DNA of 64,000 bases from Neckera pumila (Eukaryota > Streptophyta > Bryopsida > Hypnales > Neckeraceae), in contig OZ018418.1 in the NCBI GenBank assembly GCA_963969595.1, forward strand, positions 9,491,001 to 9,555,000, in the 5' to 3' direction. Positions 36,713 through 49,529 of this stretch are shown here, piece after piece (within the stretch, counting starts at the first letter, position 1; the number at the start of each line of letters is the position of its first letter). The notes beneath the pieces were generated by a model. It made no database searches, had not been told where the DNA came from, and saw only the letters and a list, made by a program, of their open reading frames with translations. The position numbers were made by a program, and so were the translations under genes.

Positions 36713-39700
36713 TATCGTCCCAGGGAATTTCCGAATTATATGTAGCGTATTCTAACTATCCGGCTTTTCTATCTTTCTTTCTTCTTAACTATTCAACGTT
36801 TTCCGGATCCTTTCACAATCTGGACCACAAACTATCCGGAATCCGGTTTACGTCTCTTCTTCCAATCCGGTTTTCAATACCTCTGTTTTACCTTCAGAGG
36901 GTCCACTAGTTGATCTTTTGAGGGGGTAGGGACTTCACCACTCTTGTTCTCCTACAATTCTAATAAACACAAATAACAACACCCGAGTATTTGAAACATT
37001 GCAGCAAGACAAAAGATTCGGATCCTCACAACTTTCGGATGGCAACTCCAGACAGCAGGTCACTCAAGAACACTTCACTCTCCTTTACTACAATGACAGA
37101 TCTCAAAATCCGGAATAAGTTATAGGGGTGTGATCTTTCTAGATGTTAGATGAATCTTGAGGTTGGCAGATCTTCCGGACAGGTGGGGGCTTCCTTGGGT
37201 GGGCGCTTACCTCCGCACGGCTTGACAACCGGACTTGCTCCCCCGCTACTCTGTGATTCGGACTACTCTTCTGGTAGTTTAAAGACACTGTGCGCAGCTC
37301 CTAAGTCAACGGTCCAACAACATTACAATAGCACACTCTCAACTCAGACCGTATTCTACTAAATCCATTCCTCCTCACCCGTCCTTTCCTTCCAACACCT
37401 AGACCACAGGTCAACACAATCCGGATACACTAATAAAGCCAAAACTGCATACCCGAGGGCTTAGATTTTGAAAAGGGAATGAAATACAATTGAATATCAA
37501 CTAGGAGGGAATGAGGGGCAACTAACTTGCCCGCCCTTAAAAACCCAAAACAAAACCAAAGTCAACACCCTAAAAGCAAAAAAGGGCTCCCCACAAACCG
37601 GGGCAACCACACACACACACAGGAAATCTCGAATAAACCGGGAAGTCCTTATCCCTACATTTCCGGAAATCGGGCCCACGCTTGGAATCCGATTCCGGGA
37701 TAAAACTATCCAAATTCTAATCCATCTCCACAAGTAGTCCCTTTCTAACTACTTGGCCACCCGAGATTTTTTTGAACTCCCGGCTCCCTACTTGGCTGTC
37801 GGCCTACTAGGACCCTTTGTTGGCATCATTTTTGCTGCTCAAGGCGGATTCTGATGGGTCGCAGGAGACGTCTCGTCCTCCTCCGTATCTTCCTCAGATT
37901 CTGAGTCCGACTCAAACTCTCCAGACTCGGAATCTTCAATCTGTTGCTTCATCGGCTTCTTGCTTTTCGGTTTCCGCTTCTCCGACTTCCGGAGTTTCAG
38001 CTGCTTCTCAGGTTCCACCATCTCGAGTTCTTCATCCGGATCCGAGATTTCGGCCTCCACTATTTCCGTCCTCTTGTTCAGCCGGGTATCCGGCTTGTGT
38101 TCCGGTTTCGTCTCTGGAGCCGGATCTCCTAAGTCAATCAATTGCGTACCCCGTGCTGGTGACTGTTCTGACATATGAGGGAATCTCTCCGAGTGCTCTC
38201 TTGCCGACTTGATCGTCCCCAAACCTTCTAACAGATCTCTTCGGATCGGCAACCTCTGCCCAGCTTTTCCGGATCCCGAAGGAGACTGTGAGGAAGGGGC
38301 AAAAGTATGTACCGTGCCCCACTTCGGGAAATGACTCGGGGGAGGCATCCTAGGCATTTTAAACAAGGACTTTAAGCCTGGATCTTCTTGTGTTCTGGAA
38401 GTTCTGGCTCCATGTTTGCCCGGGAACTTCATGAAGATATTCGGAAGTAGCCCAAAGTTGTCCTTGGCCACATCCAAGTGTCCCAGCAGCTGCCTCATAT
38501 CGTCCAATACGATCTTCATCTTGGCCTCGTAATCGACCAGGACTTGCAGCACTCTGGATCCGGTAACAATGCCGTCGTTCTCGAGTTTCTTCGTGTAAAG
38601 TGCGGACCGGATGATTTGATGTTCCGATTCTTCTACCAACAGCTTCAAATCCCTGACTAGCTTCAGGGCATCTATCTCCTTCTTCCGGGCTGAGATCGAT
38701 TGCCCCTCCGTCCAGTAGAACTTGTTCTTGTAGTGATCTCACTCCCCTTTAAGCACCTCGATCTGCTTGTCCTTCTCTTGGAGTAGTGCCGGATCGGGTC
38801 TCTTCCAGAGTTTGTCGAACATCTGATCTGTCTCAACATTTAACTCCCTGGCAACGCCCGTGATGACCTCTACCATCTCGGCGTGCCTCTTCCGGTACTA
38901 CACCATCCATCGGGTTCTGGCCTCATAGAAGTCGGACACATCGGAAGATTCCGGTGATGGCTAGGTGAGGGACGGATTCGGTTCCGGCACGTCCAGACTC
39001 GTTCTTCGTGCGTCCGGATTCGTGGTCTTCTGTCGCTTCTTCTTCTCCAGTGGCTTCGGTTCCGGATCCTCCTCTTCCTCTTCTTCTTCTAGTGCCGCTT
39101 CTCCCGTCGGCTTCAACTCTTCTGTGAATCCGTACTTCAGGATCTGCATTCCGATCTCATAGGCGACTTGTTCCTGTAGGGTTATGAAATCGAAATGATG
39201 ATACATGTGGAACAAGTAAGTACTGAGCGGACTCTGCTTGGCCTTGTCGATAGCCACCGCCATCTTCTTCACCTTCTGATGGATTATGGTCGCCCAGTTC
39301 ACGACCCGGCCTTTGAGTGCTCCAAAAATCGTATTCGGCACCGTAACCGTAACCTTGGTTGGCTTTTCCGGATAGACGATGGGAATCAGGAAATTTAGTA
39401 ATCGCCTATGGCGCTCATTGATACAGTCACTAATGGTGAAACCCTCCTTATGGTGCAGCGGTTTCTTGAACTTGTCTTCATAAAACTTGTCCGTCCGGGT
39501 CGCATTTCCGGATCCAAACTGCTTCAACTCGTAAGTTTCCACCCACATCCCTTCCGTCCAAGATGCCAACCGACCCCTTGGCGTCGGCTCGAATTGGTTT
39601 GGCGTCCTTATAACCAACTCACGAAGAAAATCTTCACTCCTAACTGTCCAGGGTTGCCGGATGAACCCGATACACCCTAGTTTGAAGAGATCTTCCTCTA

Positions 39701-40129
39701 ACTCTAAGCGCCCAACGGAGTCCGATGGAATGACTGGGTAGAGGAGTTTGACCGAAGGAATAGTCTTTTGCCCCTGCGCCGATGATCCCGCCATCTTCTT
39801 GACCTACAATCCGGTGCAATCGGCACCCTCCTTTCCTTCTCTCCCTATTTGGCTTAACTTACCACTCAATCACTCTTCTAAAAGAAACGCGCTCCAAAAC
39901 CTGCAAGCACACACATCTCCTCGAGCGGAAGAAAGAGGGAGAAAAACAAAAGGCCCATCTGCTTAAGTACCCGGCCAGTGACCGACACCCGTTGGTTCGG
40001 CCATTTAATGCGCTGCCATTGGCAAACGGATCCCTAGTTTTCATAGGCCGGACCTCTAGTTCGTAGGTTGCCTGAATCCGGATCTCATTCTGGTTTCCAG
40101 ATTCCGGCTAAAGTTAGTTTCTTACCTAT
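36713..40129 (-). mobile_element. LTR-like element copy 1, main part (split by copy 2)
   Basis: Minus-strand copy of a ~3.6-kb element. Its 5' end (TGTGGGAACACG...) lies at 43910-43757, separated from the rest by insertion of copy 2. The last ~65 bases at the 3' end are missing at the junction with repeat family B. Similarity to copy 2 extends across coding and non-coding parts. Downstream of the gene both copies share a stretch with a CACACACACA run and the CCTCTG...CAGAGG hairpin. Confidence 0.85.
37839..39794 (-). pseudogene. LTR-like element protein, copy 1
   Basis: One frame of 651 codons from ATG 39794 to the stop at 37839 has three in-frame stops: TAG 38961-38963, TAG 38898-38900 and TGA 38739-38741. 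In copy 2 the first two positions are CAG. The protein has an N-terminal globular part (about 1-210, ending near MQILKYGFTEELKPTGEA) and a run of acidic residues. A basic segment, KPLEKKKRQK, follows, then a coiled-coil-like middle and a charged C-terminus rich in Glu, Ser and Lys. I see no protease, polymerase, nuclease or zinc-knuckle motif. A structural or gag-like role is possible but unproven. Confidence 0.7.
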
Positions 40130-43100
40130 TGTGGGAGCACGCAATTTCATTATTTAGAAATCTGGATTAGTTTAGGATCAATTCTGTAAATATTTTTGAA
40201 ATTTTGTAGTAGTGGAACCGTGAACTGGAACATTTAGTAGAAACTAGGTAGCCGGAAAGTTCCAGCTCACAAAAACTTGTAGAAGGAGTAAGAGACGGAC
40301 TTTTACCGGATCCGGAAACCGGAAGGAGATCCGGATTCTGGCAAACCTACGAACTAGGGGTCCGGCCTACGGAAACTAGGGATCCGTTTGAAAAAGGCAG
40401 CGCATTAAATGACCGAACCAACGGGTGTCGGTCACTGGCCGGGTACTTAAGCGGATTATCTTCTCATTCTTCTCCCTCTTTCTTCCGGTCGAGGAGGTGT
40501 GTGCTTGCAGGTTTGGAGCGCGTTTTCTCTTAGAAGAGTGAAAGAGTGGTGAGTTAGGCCGGATAGGGAGAGAAGGAAAAAAGGGTGCCGATTGCACCGG
40601 ATTAGAGTTCAATGGCGGAAACGTCAGCGCAGGGGCAGAAGACAGTTCTGTCTGTCAAACTCTTATACCCGATCATTCCATCTGATCTCGGTGAACATTT
40701 AGAGTTAGAGGAAGATTTGTCCACACTAGGGTGTATAGGGTTCATCCGAAAAACCTTGGACGGTGAGGAGCGAGGACTTTATTCGGGAGTTAGTTTTTGG
40801 GGCGCCGAACCAGTTCAAGCCGACGCCAAGGAGGCGGTTATTGTTCTAGACGGAAGGGATGTGGGCGGAAACTTACGGGTTGACGCAGTCCGGATCCGAA
40901 AGCGCAACCCGGACGGATAAGTTTCATGAAGGAAAGTTCAAGAAGCCACCGCACCACAAGGAGGGTTTCTCCGTTAGTGACTGTAGCAATGAGCGTCATA
41001 GGAGGTTACTGAATTTCCTGATTCCCATAGTATATCCGGAAAAACCAATGAGAGTTACGGTCATAGTCGCGAATACGATTTTCGGAGCACTGGAAGGCCG
41101 GGTCGTGAATTGGGCAGGCCTAATTCACCAGAAGGTCAAGAAGATGGTGATGGCGGTCGAGAAGGCCAAGCAGAGTCCAGTTAGTACGTACTTGTTCCAT
41201 CTGTATCATTATTATGATTACATGACCCCGCCGGAACAAGTTGCGTATGAGACCGGAATGCAAATCCTGAAATACGGATTCACAGAGGAGTTGAAGCCGA
41301 CGGGAGAAGCGACCGAAGAAGAAGAAGAAGAGGAGGAGCAGCCGGAACCGAAGCCGCTGGAGAAGAAAAAGCGGCATAAGGTAACCAATCCGGACTCACG
41401 AAGAGCGAGTATAGACGTGCCGAAATCGAATCCGGCCCTGACCCAGCCGTCGCCGGAGTATACCGATGTCTTCGACTTCTATGATGCCGGAGCCCGGTGG
41501 ATGGCACAGTGCCGGAAGATGCACGCTGAGATGGCAGGGGTGATCACGGGCGTCGCCAGCGAATTGAATGTTGAGACGAATCAGATCTTCAACGAAATCC
41601 GGAAGAGACCTAATCCGGCACTACTCCAAGAAAAGGACAAGGAGATCGCACTACTGAAGGCGGAACATGATAACTACAAGAATAAGTTTTACTACACGGA
41701 GGGACAGTCGAACTCAGCCCAGAAGAAGGAGACGGATGCCCTGAAGCTCGTCCGGGATTTGAAGGGATTGGTAGAACAATCAAAACATTTGATCATCCGG
41801 TCTGCGCTCTTCACGAAGAAAATAGATACCGACGGCATCGTCACCGGATCTCGAGTGTTGCAAGTCTTGGTTGATTATGAGGCCAAGATGAAGACCGTTT
41901 TGGACGAGATGTGGCAGCTGCTGAGACCTCTGGATGTGGCCAAGGACGAGTTTGGGCCACTTTTGGATATCTTCATGGAATCGCCGGTCAAGTACGGAGC
42001 CGGAACTTCCGGAACAAAAGAAGACCCAAGCTTGAAGTCTCTCTTCAAGCTGCCCCAGATACCTTCCTTGGGTCAATTCCAGAAGTGGGGAACAGTGAAT
42101 ACTTTTAGTCCTTCCTCACAGTTTCCGGCGGGATCCAAAAAGACAGGGCAAAGATTGCCAATCCGGAGGGACCTTTTAGAAGGTATGGGAACGATAAATC
42201 CGGCAAGGGAGCATCCGAAGAAATTCCCCCACATGGCGAAACCATCACCAGCACGGGGGACACAGTTGATCGATCTGGGAGATCCGGCTCCAGAGGCGAG
42301 ACCGGAACTCAAGCCGGAAACCCGGAAGAACACGAAGACGGAAATAGTGGAGGTCGAATTCTCGGATCCGGAAGAAGAACTGGAGATGGTAGAACCTGGG
42401 AAGCAACTCAAACTCCGGAAGTCGGAGAAGCGGAAGCCGGAAGGTAAGAAACCGGCGAAGCAAGAGATCGAGGACTCTGAATCCGGTGAGTTTGAATCCG
42501 CTACTGAGTCTGAGGAGGATACGGATGAAGAGAGACGTCTCCTGTGACCCGGCAGAATCCCCCTTGAGTTGCCAAGATGACGCCAGCCAAGGGTTCCGGT
42601 AAATCGACAACCAAGCAGGGAGCCGGTAGTTTGAAGAAGTCTCGGATGACCAAGTAGTTCAAAGGGGATTACTTATGGAGGTGAATTAGAATTTAGTTAG
42701 TTAGATCCGGAACCGGAATCCTAGCTTGGGCTCGGATTCCGGAAGTTTAGGGATAAGGACTTTCCCGGCTAATCGGGATTTCCTTGGTGTGTGTGTGAGG
42801 TTGCCCTAGTTTTTGGGCTGCCCTTTGTTGTTTTTAGGATGTTGACTTTGGTTTCGATTTGGGTTTTTAAGGGCGGGCAAGTTAGTTGCCCCTCATTCCC
42901 TCCTAGTTGATGTTCATTTGTATTTCATTCCCTTTTCAAAATCTAAGCCCTCGGGTATGCAGTTTGGCTTTATCAGTGTATCCGGATTGCGTGTATTTGT
43001 AGTCTGGGTGTTGGAAGGAAAGGACGGGTGAGGAGGAATCCGGATTTTGGAGAATACGGTCTAAGTTGAGAGTGTGCTATTGTAATGTTGTTGGATTGTT

Positions 43101-43751
43101 GACTTAGGAGCTGAGCATTGTGTCTTTAAATTACTACTAGAGTAGTCCGGATCTGAGTAGCAGGGAAGCGAGTCCGGTTGTCAAGCCGTGCGGAGGTAAG
43201 CGCTCGCCCAAGGAAGTTCCCACCTGTCCAGAAGATCTGCCAACCTTAGAATTCATTCAACCTCTAGAAAGATCACACCCCCTTATACTTGACTCTAAGA
43301 TCTGTCGTTGTAGTTAGGGAGAGTGAAGTATTCCTGAGTGACCTGCTTTCCGGATTTACCATCCGGTTTAGCTGTGAGGATCCAGATCTTCTCGTCTTGC
43401 TACAACCTTTTGAGTACTTGGGTGTTTTTATTTGTGTTTGTTAGAATTGTAGGAGAACAACGAGTGGTGAGTCCCTACCCCTCTACAAGACCAACAGTGG
43501 ACCCTCTGATGGTAAAACAGAGGTATAGAAAACCGGATTGGAAGCAGAGACGTAAACCGGATTCCGAATAGTTTATGATCCGGATTGTGAAGGAAGCCGA
43601 AAAAAAGTAAGTAAGTGAAGAAAGAAAGATAGAAAAGCTGGATAGCTAGAACATACTACATAGAATCCAGAAATTCCCTGGGACGATATTTTGTGTTATC
43701 TTGGCACATTTTTGTGTTAAGGATACTTACGCCTAGATTGCGCGTATGACA
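40130..43751 (+). mobile_element. LTR-like element copy 2, complete, TSD CCTAT
   Basis: Begins TGTGGGAGCACGC and ends GCGCGTATGACA (TG...CA). It is flanked by a perfect 5-bp duplication CCTAT (40125-40129 and 43752-43756). It lies in opposite orientation inside copy 1, whose two parts resume on either side. At 3,622 bases, with no internal long terminal repeats, it behaves like a solo LTR, or a compact element with retroviral-type ends, that contains its own gene. Confidence 0.9.
40612..42547 (+). pseudogene. LTR-like element protein, copy 2
   Basis: Homologous to the copy 1 protein. It starts at ATG 40612, loses frame at an A-run near 40748 (one extra A), and reads on in another frame to 42547. 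A TAG where copy 1 has TGG (WTEGMW) lies just before the second open frame, at about 40846. Past that point 560 codons are open, with GFSVSDC-NERHRRLLNFLIPIVYPEKP, VVNWAGLIHQKVKK, an acidic run, KKKRHK, and LRKSEKRKPEGKK. A second small frame change at the end replaces the copy 1 terminus (TSPATHQ) with RRLL-stop. Intact elsewhere; the less damaged of the two. Confidence 0.75.
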
Positions 43752-43756
43752 CCTAT

Positions 43757-43910
43757 TCTACAAGTTTGTACAAGCCGGAATTTCCTAACTACCTAGTTTC
43801 TACTAAATGTTCCGGTTTGCGGCTTCACTACTACAAATTTTTGAAAATATTTACGGAATTGATCCTAAACTAGTCCGGATTTCTAAATATTGACATTGCG
43901 TGTTCCCACA
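43757..43910 (-). mobile_element. 5' end of LTR-like copy 1, separated by copy 2
   Basis: On the minus strand this begins TGTGGGAACACGCAATG and matches the first ~150 bases of copy 2. It continues, after the CCTAT duplication, into 40129. Position 43910 is therefore the outer boundary of copy 1. Confidence 0.85.
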
Positions 43911-44259
43911 ACAATATTTCTACATTCATCCATATTTTGGATCAAAAACACTATTCAATCATAATTTTCACTTTTTCATCAAAATTAGCCGACTTTGTCC
44001 ACACTTTTGACAGAAAAGAAAATTTTTGGGCAAAATAGAATTAATTTTCTCTGGCAAAAAGTAGACATTTATTTTGAACTGATGCAATCTGGCCCTATTA
44101 TGCCAAAAAATAAAGGGGCGATTGAATGTCCGCGTCACTCTTTAGTGTTTGCAATTTATAACAACCAACTGACCGAGGCTTTCTAGCCGTATAGTAAGTC
44201 ACCAAGGCATTTAAAAAAATCCGAAGTATAATAAAATATTGCATGTAATGAAGAGGGAG

Positions 44260-44748
44260 CAGACTTTTCAAGACTTCTGCGTTTCTTAGATCCATGTGAA
44301 GCGATCTTGCATTAATTGTGGCATGTTAGTTAATAGTGAATTATAATTGAGCGCACTTATGAAGGAACTCGAGGCCACCCTAACCCCAATGAATTGTGTA
44401 TTCTAAACAATTATTTTGGAAAAAATTAGTAAGTGGTTTTGTACTTTTCCCTAAACATTTACATGAAAAAAAAATGGGAAGGGATTTTTTACTTTTCCCT
44501 CCACGAAAGCACAACAATTGACTTCAAAATGTCCTTCCCAAATTAAACCATAGTGTCTTTATTTTAATGTGAAGTAGCCAATTTAAATCATAGTGGCTTG
44601 ATTTGAATTTTGAGTAGCAAAATTAAACCATGATATCTTGATTTTAATTTAAAGTAGCAAAACTAAATCATGGTGGCTTGCTTTTAGTTTAAAGTAGCAA
44701 AATTGGCTTGATTCAAGTTTGAAGTGGCAAAATTTAAATCATAGTGTT
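44260..44748. repeat. Direct repeat unit A: leader plus ~41-bp minisatellite
   Basis: A ~260-base leader (TTTCAAGACTTCTGCGTTTCTTAG... CCACGAAAGCACAACA) is followed by tandem ~41-base units of the form AATCATGGTGGCTTGATTTTAGTTTGAAGTAGCAAAATTTA. The same leader-plus-array recurs at 49530-50570. LTR-like copy 3 is inserted in the array at 44749; the array resumes at 48129. Confidence 0.8.
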
Positions 44749-47700
44749 TGTTGTACGCGCAATCTAGGCGTAAGTATCTTTAGCCACAGTGTTGTGCTAA
44801 AATGACATGAGTTATCGTCCCAGGGAATTCCAAGATGATGTTGCACATTCCAAGTTTCCAGATTCTCTTTTCTCCTCAATCCAATCGCCTATTCACTTGT
44901 TTCCGGAACTTTTAACTATCCGGAATTCAACCCGAATCCGGTTCTATCCGGAATCTGATTTCCACTTCCAAATCAAGATGGTTTCTTTCACCTCTGTTTC
45001 ACCCTCAGAGGGTCCTCTTTGATCTTTTGAGGGATAGGGACTTCACCACTCTGGTTCTCACACTCACTAAACTTGACAAACACAAACAAACACCCAAATA
45101 TATAAAGGAGTTGCAATAAGAAAAGAAAATCCGGATCCTCACAACTTCCTAGACACCCGATCCAAAAAGCAGGTCACTCAGGACTCGATGCACTCCTTAC
45201 TACAACAATAGATCACAGGGTTCCGGAACCTACCGGGGGTGGTTTGTTAAGTGCTAGACCATTCCGAGGTTGGCAGACCTTCCGGGAGAGTGGCGACTTC
45301 CTTTGGGCGGATGCTTACCTCCACACGGGTTGACATCCGGACTCGCTTCCACTTACTCAATCAACCAAATCACCGTTACGGTAGTTTAAAGGCGCTCTAC
45401 ACTTCCACTCAGTCAAGAATCTAACACTGTCTCAAATGTACCTTTCAAATGAAACCGATTGCCCAAGATCTGGATTCCTCCTCACCCGTCTTCCCTCATA
45501 CTTTAGTACAGTCACAAGCATTCAGACCCACACTTGAACACAAAGATGAAAATCCGAAAGCTCACTCAGCACTTAGATTAAAAGAAATGAATGACATACA
45601 AAATGAAAATCTGCTAGGAAGGGATCCCAACACAACAAGCTGGCCAGCCCTTAAAAACCCATAAAAAGTCAACACCTAAAAGCCAAAAAGCAGCACGGAA
45701 ATTTGGGCAGCCAATCAGAGAACCACCCGAAATACTCGGAAAAATCCATTGTCGGCTCATTCTAAAAATAAATCTGGAACTAGGGTCCCAAGCGCGGAAA
45801 ATCCGTTTCGGAACTAGAGTTCCAGTCCTAATCAAAAATGAAAACATCCCAACTAACTACTTCTTCCGCGACTTCTTTGAACTACTGCCGCCTTGCGTCA
45901 CTCCTGCCGTCTTCGTGGGTGTGTTCCGAACATTTGCCCGAGTCTGGATTAGGCGCCGGATCAGGGGAGTTGTCGTGACTTCCGTTTCCTCGTCATCGGA
46001 TAAGACTAATGCCTTATCCAACTCCATCTCAATGGATTGCCCCAATGAAGCTCCAACTGGATCCTCTTCCTCGAATGTTTCCTCCATGTGGGTGAAGTCC
46101 TCCGGATGTGTCCGGGCCGGATTCTCCACGACAGGCATCCGGCTCATCAAATCCGTCCGAACTGGAGAAACCATGACTGAGGATCCTATATTCCCCTCTG
46201 GTACCTTTGTCGTGCGCGGGGGGAACGTGACAAGGACCGTCTTCACCGGAGTTTTCTGAACAACCAGAGAATCCGAACCCTTCTTAGTAACCTCCGCGGT
46301 TAACCTCTCCCTCCTTTGTGACGGTCCCGCCTGACTTGCACATTGAGCCGTAACGTCCTTCAGCAAGGCTTGAAGACCATGCTCCGATATGGGAGTCCTT
46401 CCGGCGGGGATTGGTTTGGCCGGAGTCTTCCACAACTGCGCACTCTGCACTTCCGAAAATTTGGTGAAGTCCATGACTGACGGATCGAGAAAGCCCAACA
46501 GCTTCCTCATCTCCGCCAGTACGTTCTCCATCTTGATCTCATAATCCACTAGGATCTTGAGAATCATACTTCCGGTCACGACGCCCTCTTGAACTAACTT
46601 ATCGTTGAAGAGCCGGGCGCATATGATTTGATCCGCGGGCTGTCCCATCAAATCCATGAGTGTCCTCACTACATGCATCGCATTTGACTCCCTCTTAGAT
46701 GCAAACTTGAGGGCTTCATCCGCAACACTCAAACGGGTCTGGAGTTGGATCTTCTCTTCCTCTAGTTTCTGGATATGCTCCTCCTTCCTATTGAGCAAGG
46801 TCGGATCCGGACGCTTTCGAATCTCCCCCAAAATCTTGTCCGGCTCCACTTTCAATTCGTCCGATACCATGCATACGAAATCCACCAACTCCTCGTACCA
46901 TTTTCTTGCCTCCTGGAACCACTCCACTCCGAAATCGAACAACTCATTCCCCCCTAGGTCCGAGAAGGTCCGGCCCGGTTCCTCCGTCTCCGGAACTTGT
47001 TGCTTCCCTCTTGTGTTTGGGTCAATCGACTTCCGCCGCGAACTTTCCGCCCTCTCCGGCCTTTGCGGCGGCACTTTTGGAACTGCTTCCTCGGTCTGCT
47101 TCTTTGGATCCGGAGCCAGACCGTACTTCAGCATCTCCTCGGCTACCTTGTAGTCCTTGGTTTCCTGCTCGCTCACAATCCCGTTGTGGTAGTAGAGGTG
47201 GAAGAGGTAGGTGCTGATTGGGCTGGACTTGGCCCTCTACACACCGTCCGCCAGTTTCTGTACCACAGCCTTTAATATTCTTCCCTAGTGTATCGACTTG
47301 TCCTCCATTGCTCCGAAAATGGTGTTGCCCAACGTGCTAGTGAATTGGGTCGGCTTCTCCAGATACAAGAATGGAACCAGGAACTCCAGCACCTGTCTCT
47401 GCCTGACGTCAATGCAATCGTGAATCGCAAATCCTTCCTTCAGATCGGGTAGATCCGGAACTTCCCCTGAACGTACCCGTCATTCCTCGAGGCATAACCA
47501 AAACCTGCCTTCCAGAATGAGTAGATTTTCGTCCACATCTCCTTGGTCCACTTTGTCGACTTCCCCCGCTCCGTCAATTTGAACTGATTTGGAGCTCCAG
47601 TCATGACCTCGTGGACCATCGCCTCGTCCTTGACATTCCACGGCTTGCGCAACAACCCCGCGCATCCCATACTGTCCAGATTGCCTTCCAAGAGCACTCG

Positions 47701-48128
47701 CGCCTTTGGATCCGTTGGTACGACCGGATTGAGCCACTTGGCCGTAACTGCCGGTCTGCGAGATTCCTCCATCCACGCTAACAGAATCCTACTAACCCGG
47801 TGCAATCGGCACCCTCTTCTCCTTCTCTCCCTATCCGATCCTAATTCACCACTCTTTCACTCGGCTAATGCGCGCCCCAAACCTGCAAGTACACCTGCAA
47901 GTACACATGTAGGTTTCCTGAATCTGGATCACCTTCCGGATTACAGATCCCCTTAAGATCCGTTCCTTACCCGTTTTACAGTTTTAGCTAGGCCGGAATT
48001 TTCCCAGTTTCCTAATTTGGCTAACTGTTCCAAGTAACTACTTCCGTATTCGAAAATTTCACAAAACTTCACTAATCTACTCCTAAACAAATTTGGAACT
48101 CTGGATTTTGACATTTCGTACTCCCACA
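44749..48128 (-). mobile_element. LTR-like element copy 3, TSD GTGTT/GTGTC
   Basis: On the minus strand it begins TGTGGGAGTACG and ends GCGCGTACAACA, with a 5-bp target duplication differing at one base (GTGTT 44744-44748, GTGTC 48129-48133). It splits the ~41-bp minisatellite. It is clearly related to copies 1 and 2 but more diverged, 3,380 bases long. Confidence 0.85.
45857..47772 (-). pseudogene. LTR-like element protein, copy 3
   Basis: Starts at ATG 47772 (MEESRRPAV). It follows copies 1 and 2 through GCAGLLRKPWNVKDE, GAPNQFKLTERG and WTKEMW, then shifts frame near 47465. The new frame gives GFAIHDCID and NTIFGAMEDKSIH, then TAG and a second TAG, each consistent with a former CAG. From 47176 it is open for 439 codons: EEMLKYGL, a hydrophilic segment, a coiled-coil-like part (HIQKLEEEKIQLQ), LKILVDYEIKMENVLAEMRKLL, and a basic end, SSKKSRKK. 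The block VTGS--LK-LVDYE-KM is shared by all three copies, so this is a conserved family core. Confidence 0.7.
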
Positions 48129-48660
48129 GTGTCTTGATTTGAATGTGAAGTAGCAAAATTTAAACTATAGTGGCTTAGTTTTAGTTTCACGTATCAAAAT
48201 TTAAATTATGGTGGCTTCATTTTCATTTGAAGTAACAAAAATTAAATCATGGTAGCTTCGTTTCGGTTTGAAGTAGAAAAATTAATCATGGTGCCTACAT
48301 TTGAACGTGAAGTAGCAGATGCAAATCATGGGGGCTTGGTTTTAGTTTGAAGTACCAAAATATAAATCATGGTGTGTTGATTTTAATGTGAAGTAGCAAA
48401 ATTTAAATCATGGTGACTTGATTTGAATGTGAATTAGCCAAATTAAATCATGGTGGCATGGATTTAGTTTGAATTAGGTGAATTAAATCAAGGCAGCTTG
48501 GTTTTATTTATGAAGTATCAGAGTGCAATCATGATGGCTTGGTTTCATTTGAAGTGTAGAAAATGAAATAATGGTATGTTGATTTTGAATTGAAGTACCA
48601 AAATTAAATCATGTAAAACTTAGTTCTAATTTGAAGAAACAAAATCAAAATCCAAAATCA
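48129..48660. repeat. ~41-bp minisatellite, continuation of unit A
   Basis: About a dozen degenerate units of AATCATGGTGGCTTG...GTTTGAAGTAGCAAAATT, continuous with 44520-44748 once copy 3 is removed. Confidence 0.85.
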
Positions 48661-49139
48661 AATCATGATTGTACTTGAAATATCATTTATCCGCCTTCTC
48701 CACCCCAGAAAACTTCAAGCCAAGGCGTGATTATAGATGAGTAGCGAATATAATTTGCTTGTGAAGAAGCAGGTCATGAATTTCAAGGGTTTGGTGGAAT
48801 CCTACTTCAAAACTCAAGACTATCCCTTCCAAGCCCCCCATTTCATCACCTCCCCCCCATAAGCATATTGTGATCTCCACCCAAATACAAACACAAATTG
48901 ATTAGACGCTTTTTTATTTTTTTGTATAGTTGGCTACCACGACCAAACCAAATCCCACAACCAAGGGGGTGACATCACCAAACAAGGCAAAGGATATCAC
49001 TGAGAATCGAACTGTAGACCACCTCAAACTCCACCTCTTCCGGCCATGCCCCCGAGGTACTACAAAGCTACCTTGGTCCCACTCAGGCTGACCTTTGCTG
49101 TTGCATTTTCATGAGTTCATAGTTCTTTTATCGCTTGGT
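48661..49139. other. Spacer between repeat units, no gene recognised
   Basis: Mixed-composition DNA with C-rich runs; no motif or open frame of note. If units A and B are terminal repeats of one element this is part of its interior. Confidence 0.4.
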
Positions 49140-49510
49140 TTTTACACCTGAGGTTGCTCAAGCCGAGGTTACCCCCCTGAGGAGGTTGCCCCAGGCGAGG
49201 TCGCCTCCCAGGTGAGGTCGCCTCTTAGGCGAGGTCACCCCTGATAACCAAGGTCCAGAATTACCTCATTCCTAGACTCAAAGTCGCCCCACCCAAGGTC
49301 GACGAACTTGTGGTCGCCATATCCAAGGTCGCCAACGGACCTCTGAAACCAGGTTTGCTCAAAAAAAGACGAGCTTCTGTACCCAAGGTCGTACCTTAAA
49401 TGTGGTTGCCCTTCAAACGCGATCGCCCAACACCCGAGGTATCCATTGTCCATTTTAGCAACACTATAGAAACTCTTTTGCATCCGAGGTTGCCTACCCG
49501 CGGTTGCTGT
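49140..49510. repeat. Degenerate CGAGGTCGCC short repeats
   Basis: At least a dozen occurrences of variants of GAGGTCGCC / AAGGTCGCC / GAGGTTGCC at irregular 12-30-base spacing, much more G/C-rich than the neighbours. Confidence 0.6.
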
Positions 49511-49529
49511 ACCTTATTTGTTTACAGAA

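Noticed and set aside
41120..42610. Minus-strand open frames inside LTR-like copy 2
   Set aside because: They are antisense to the element gene, which is supported by three homologous copies in the sense frame.
36713..43910. Large inverted repeat (fold-back) centred near 40.13 kb
   Set aside because: The CCTAT duplication and the separated 5' end of copy 1 at 43757-43910 show a nested insertion of two related elements in opposite orientation, not a fold-back structure.
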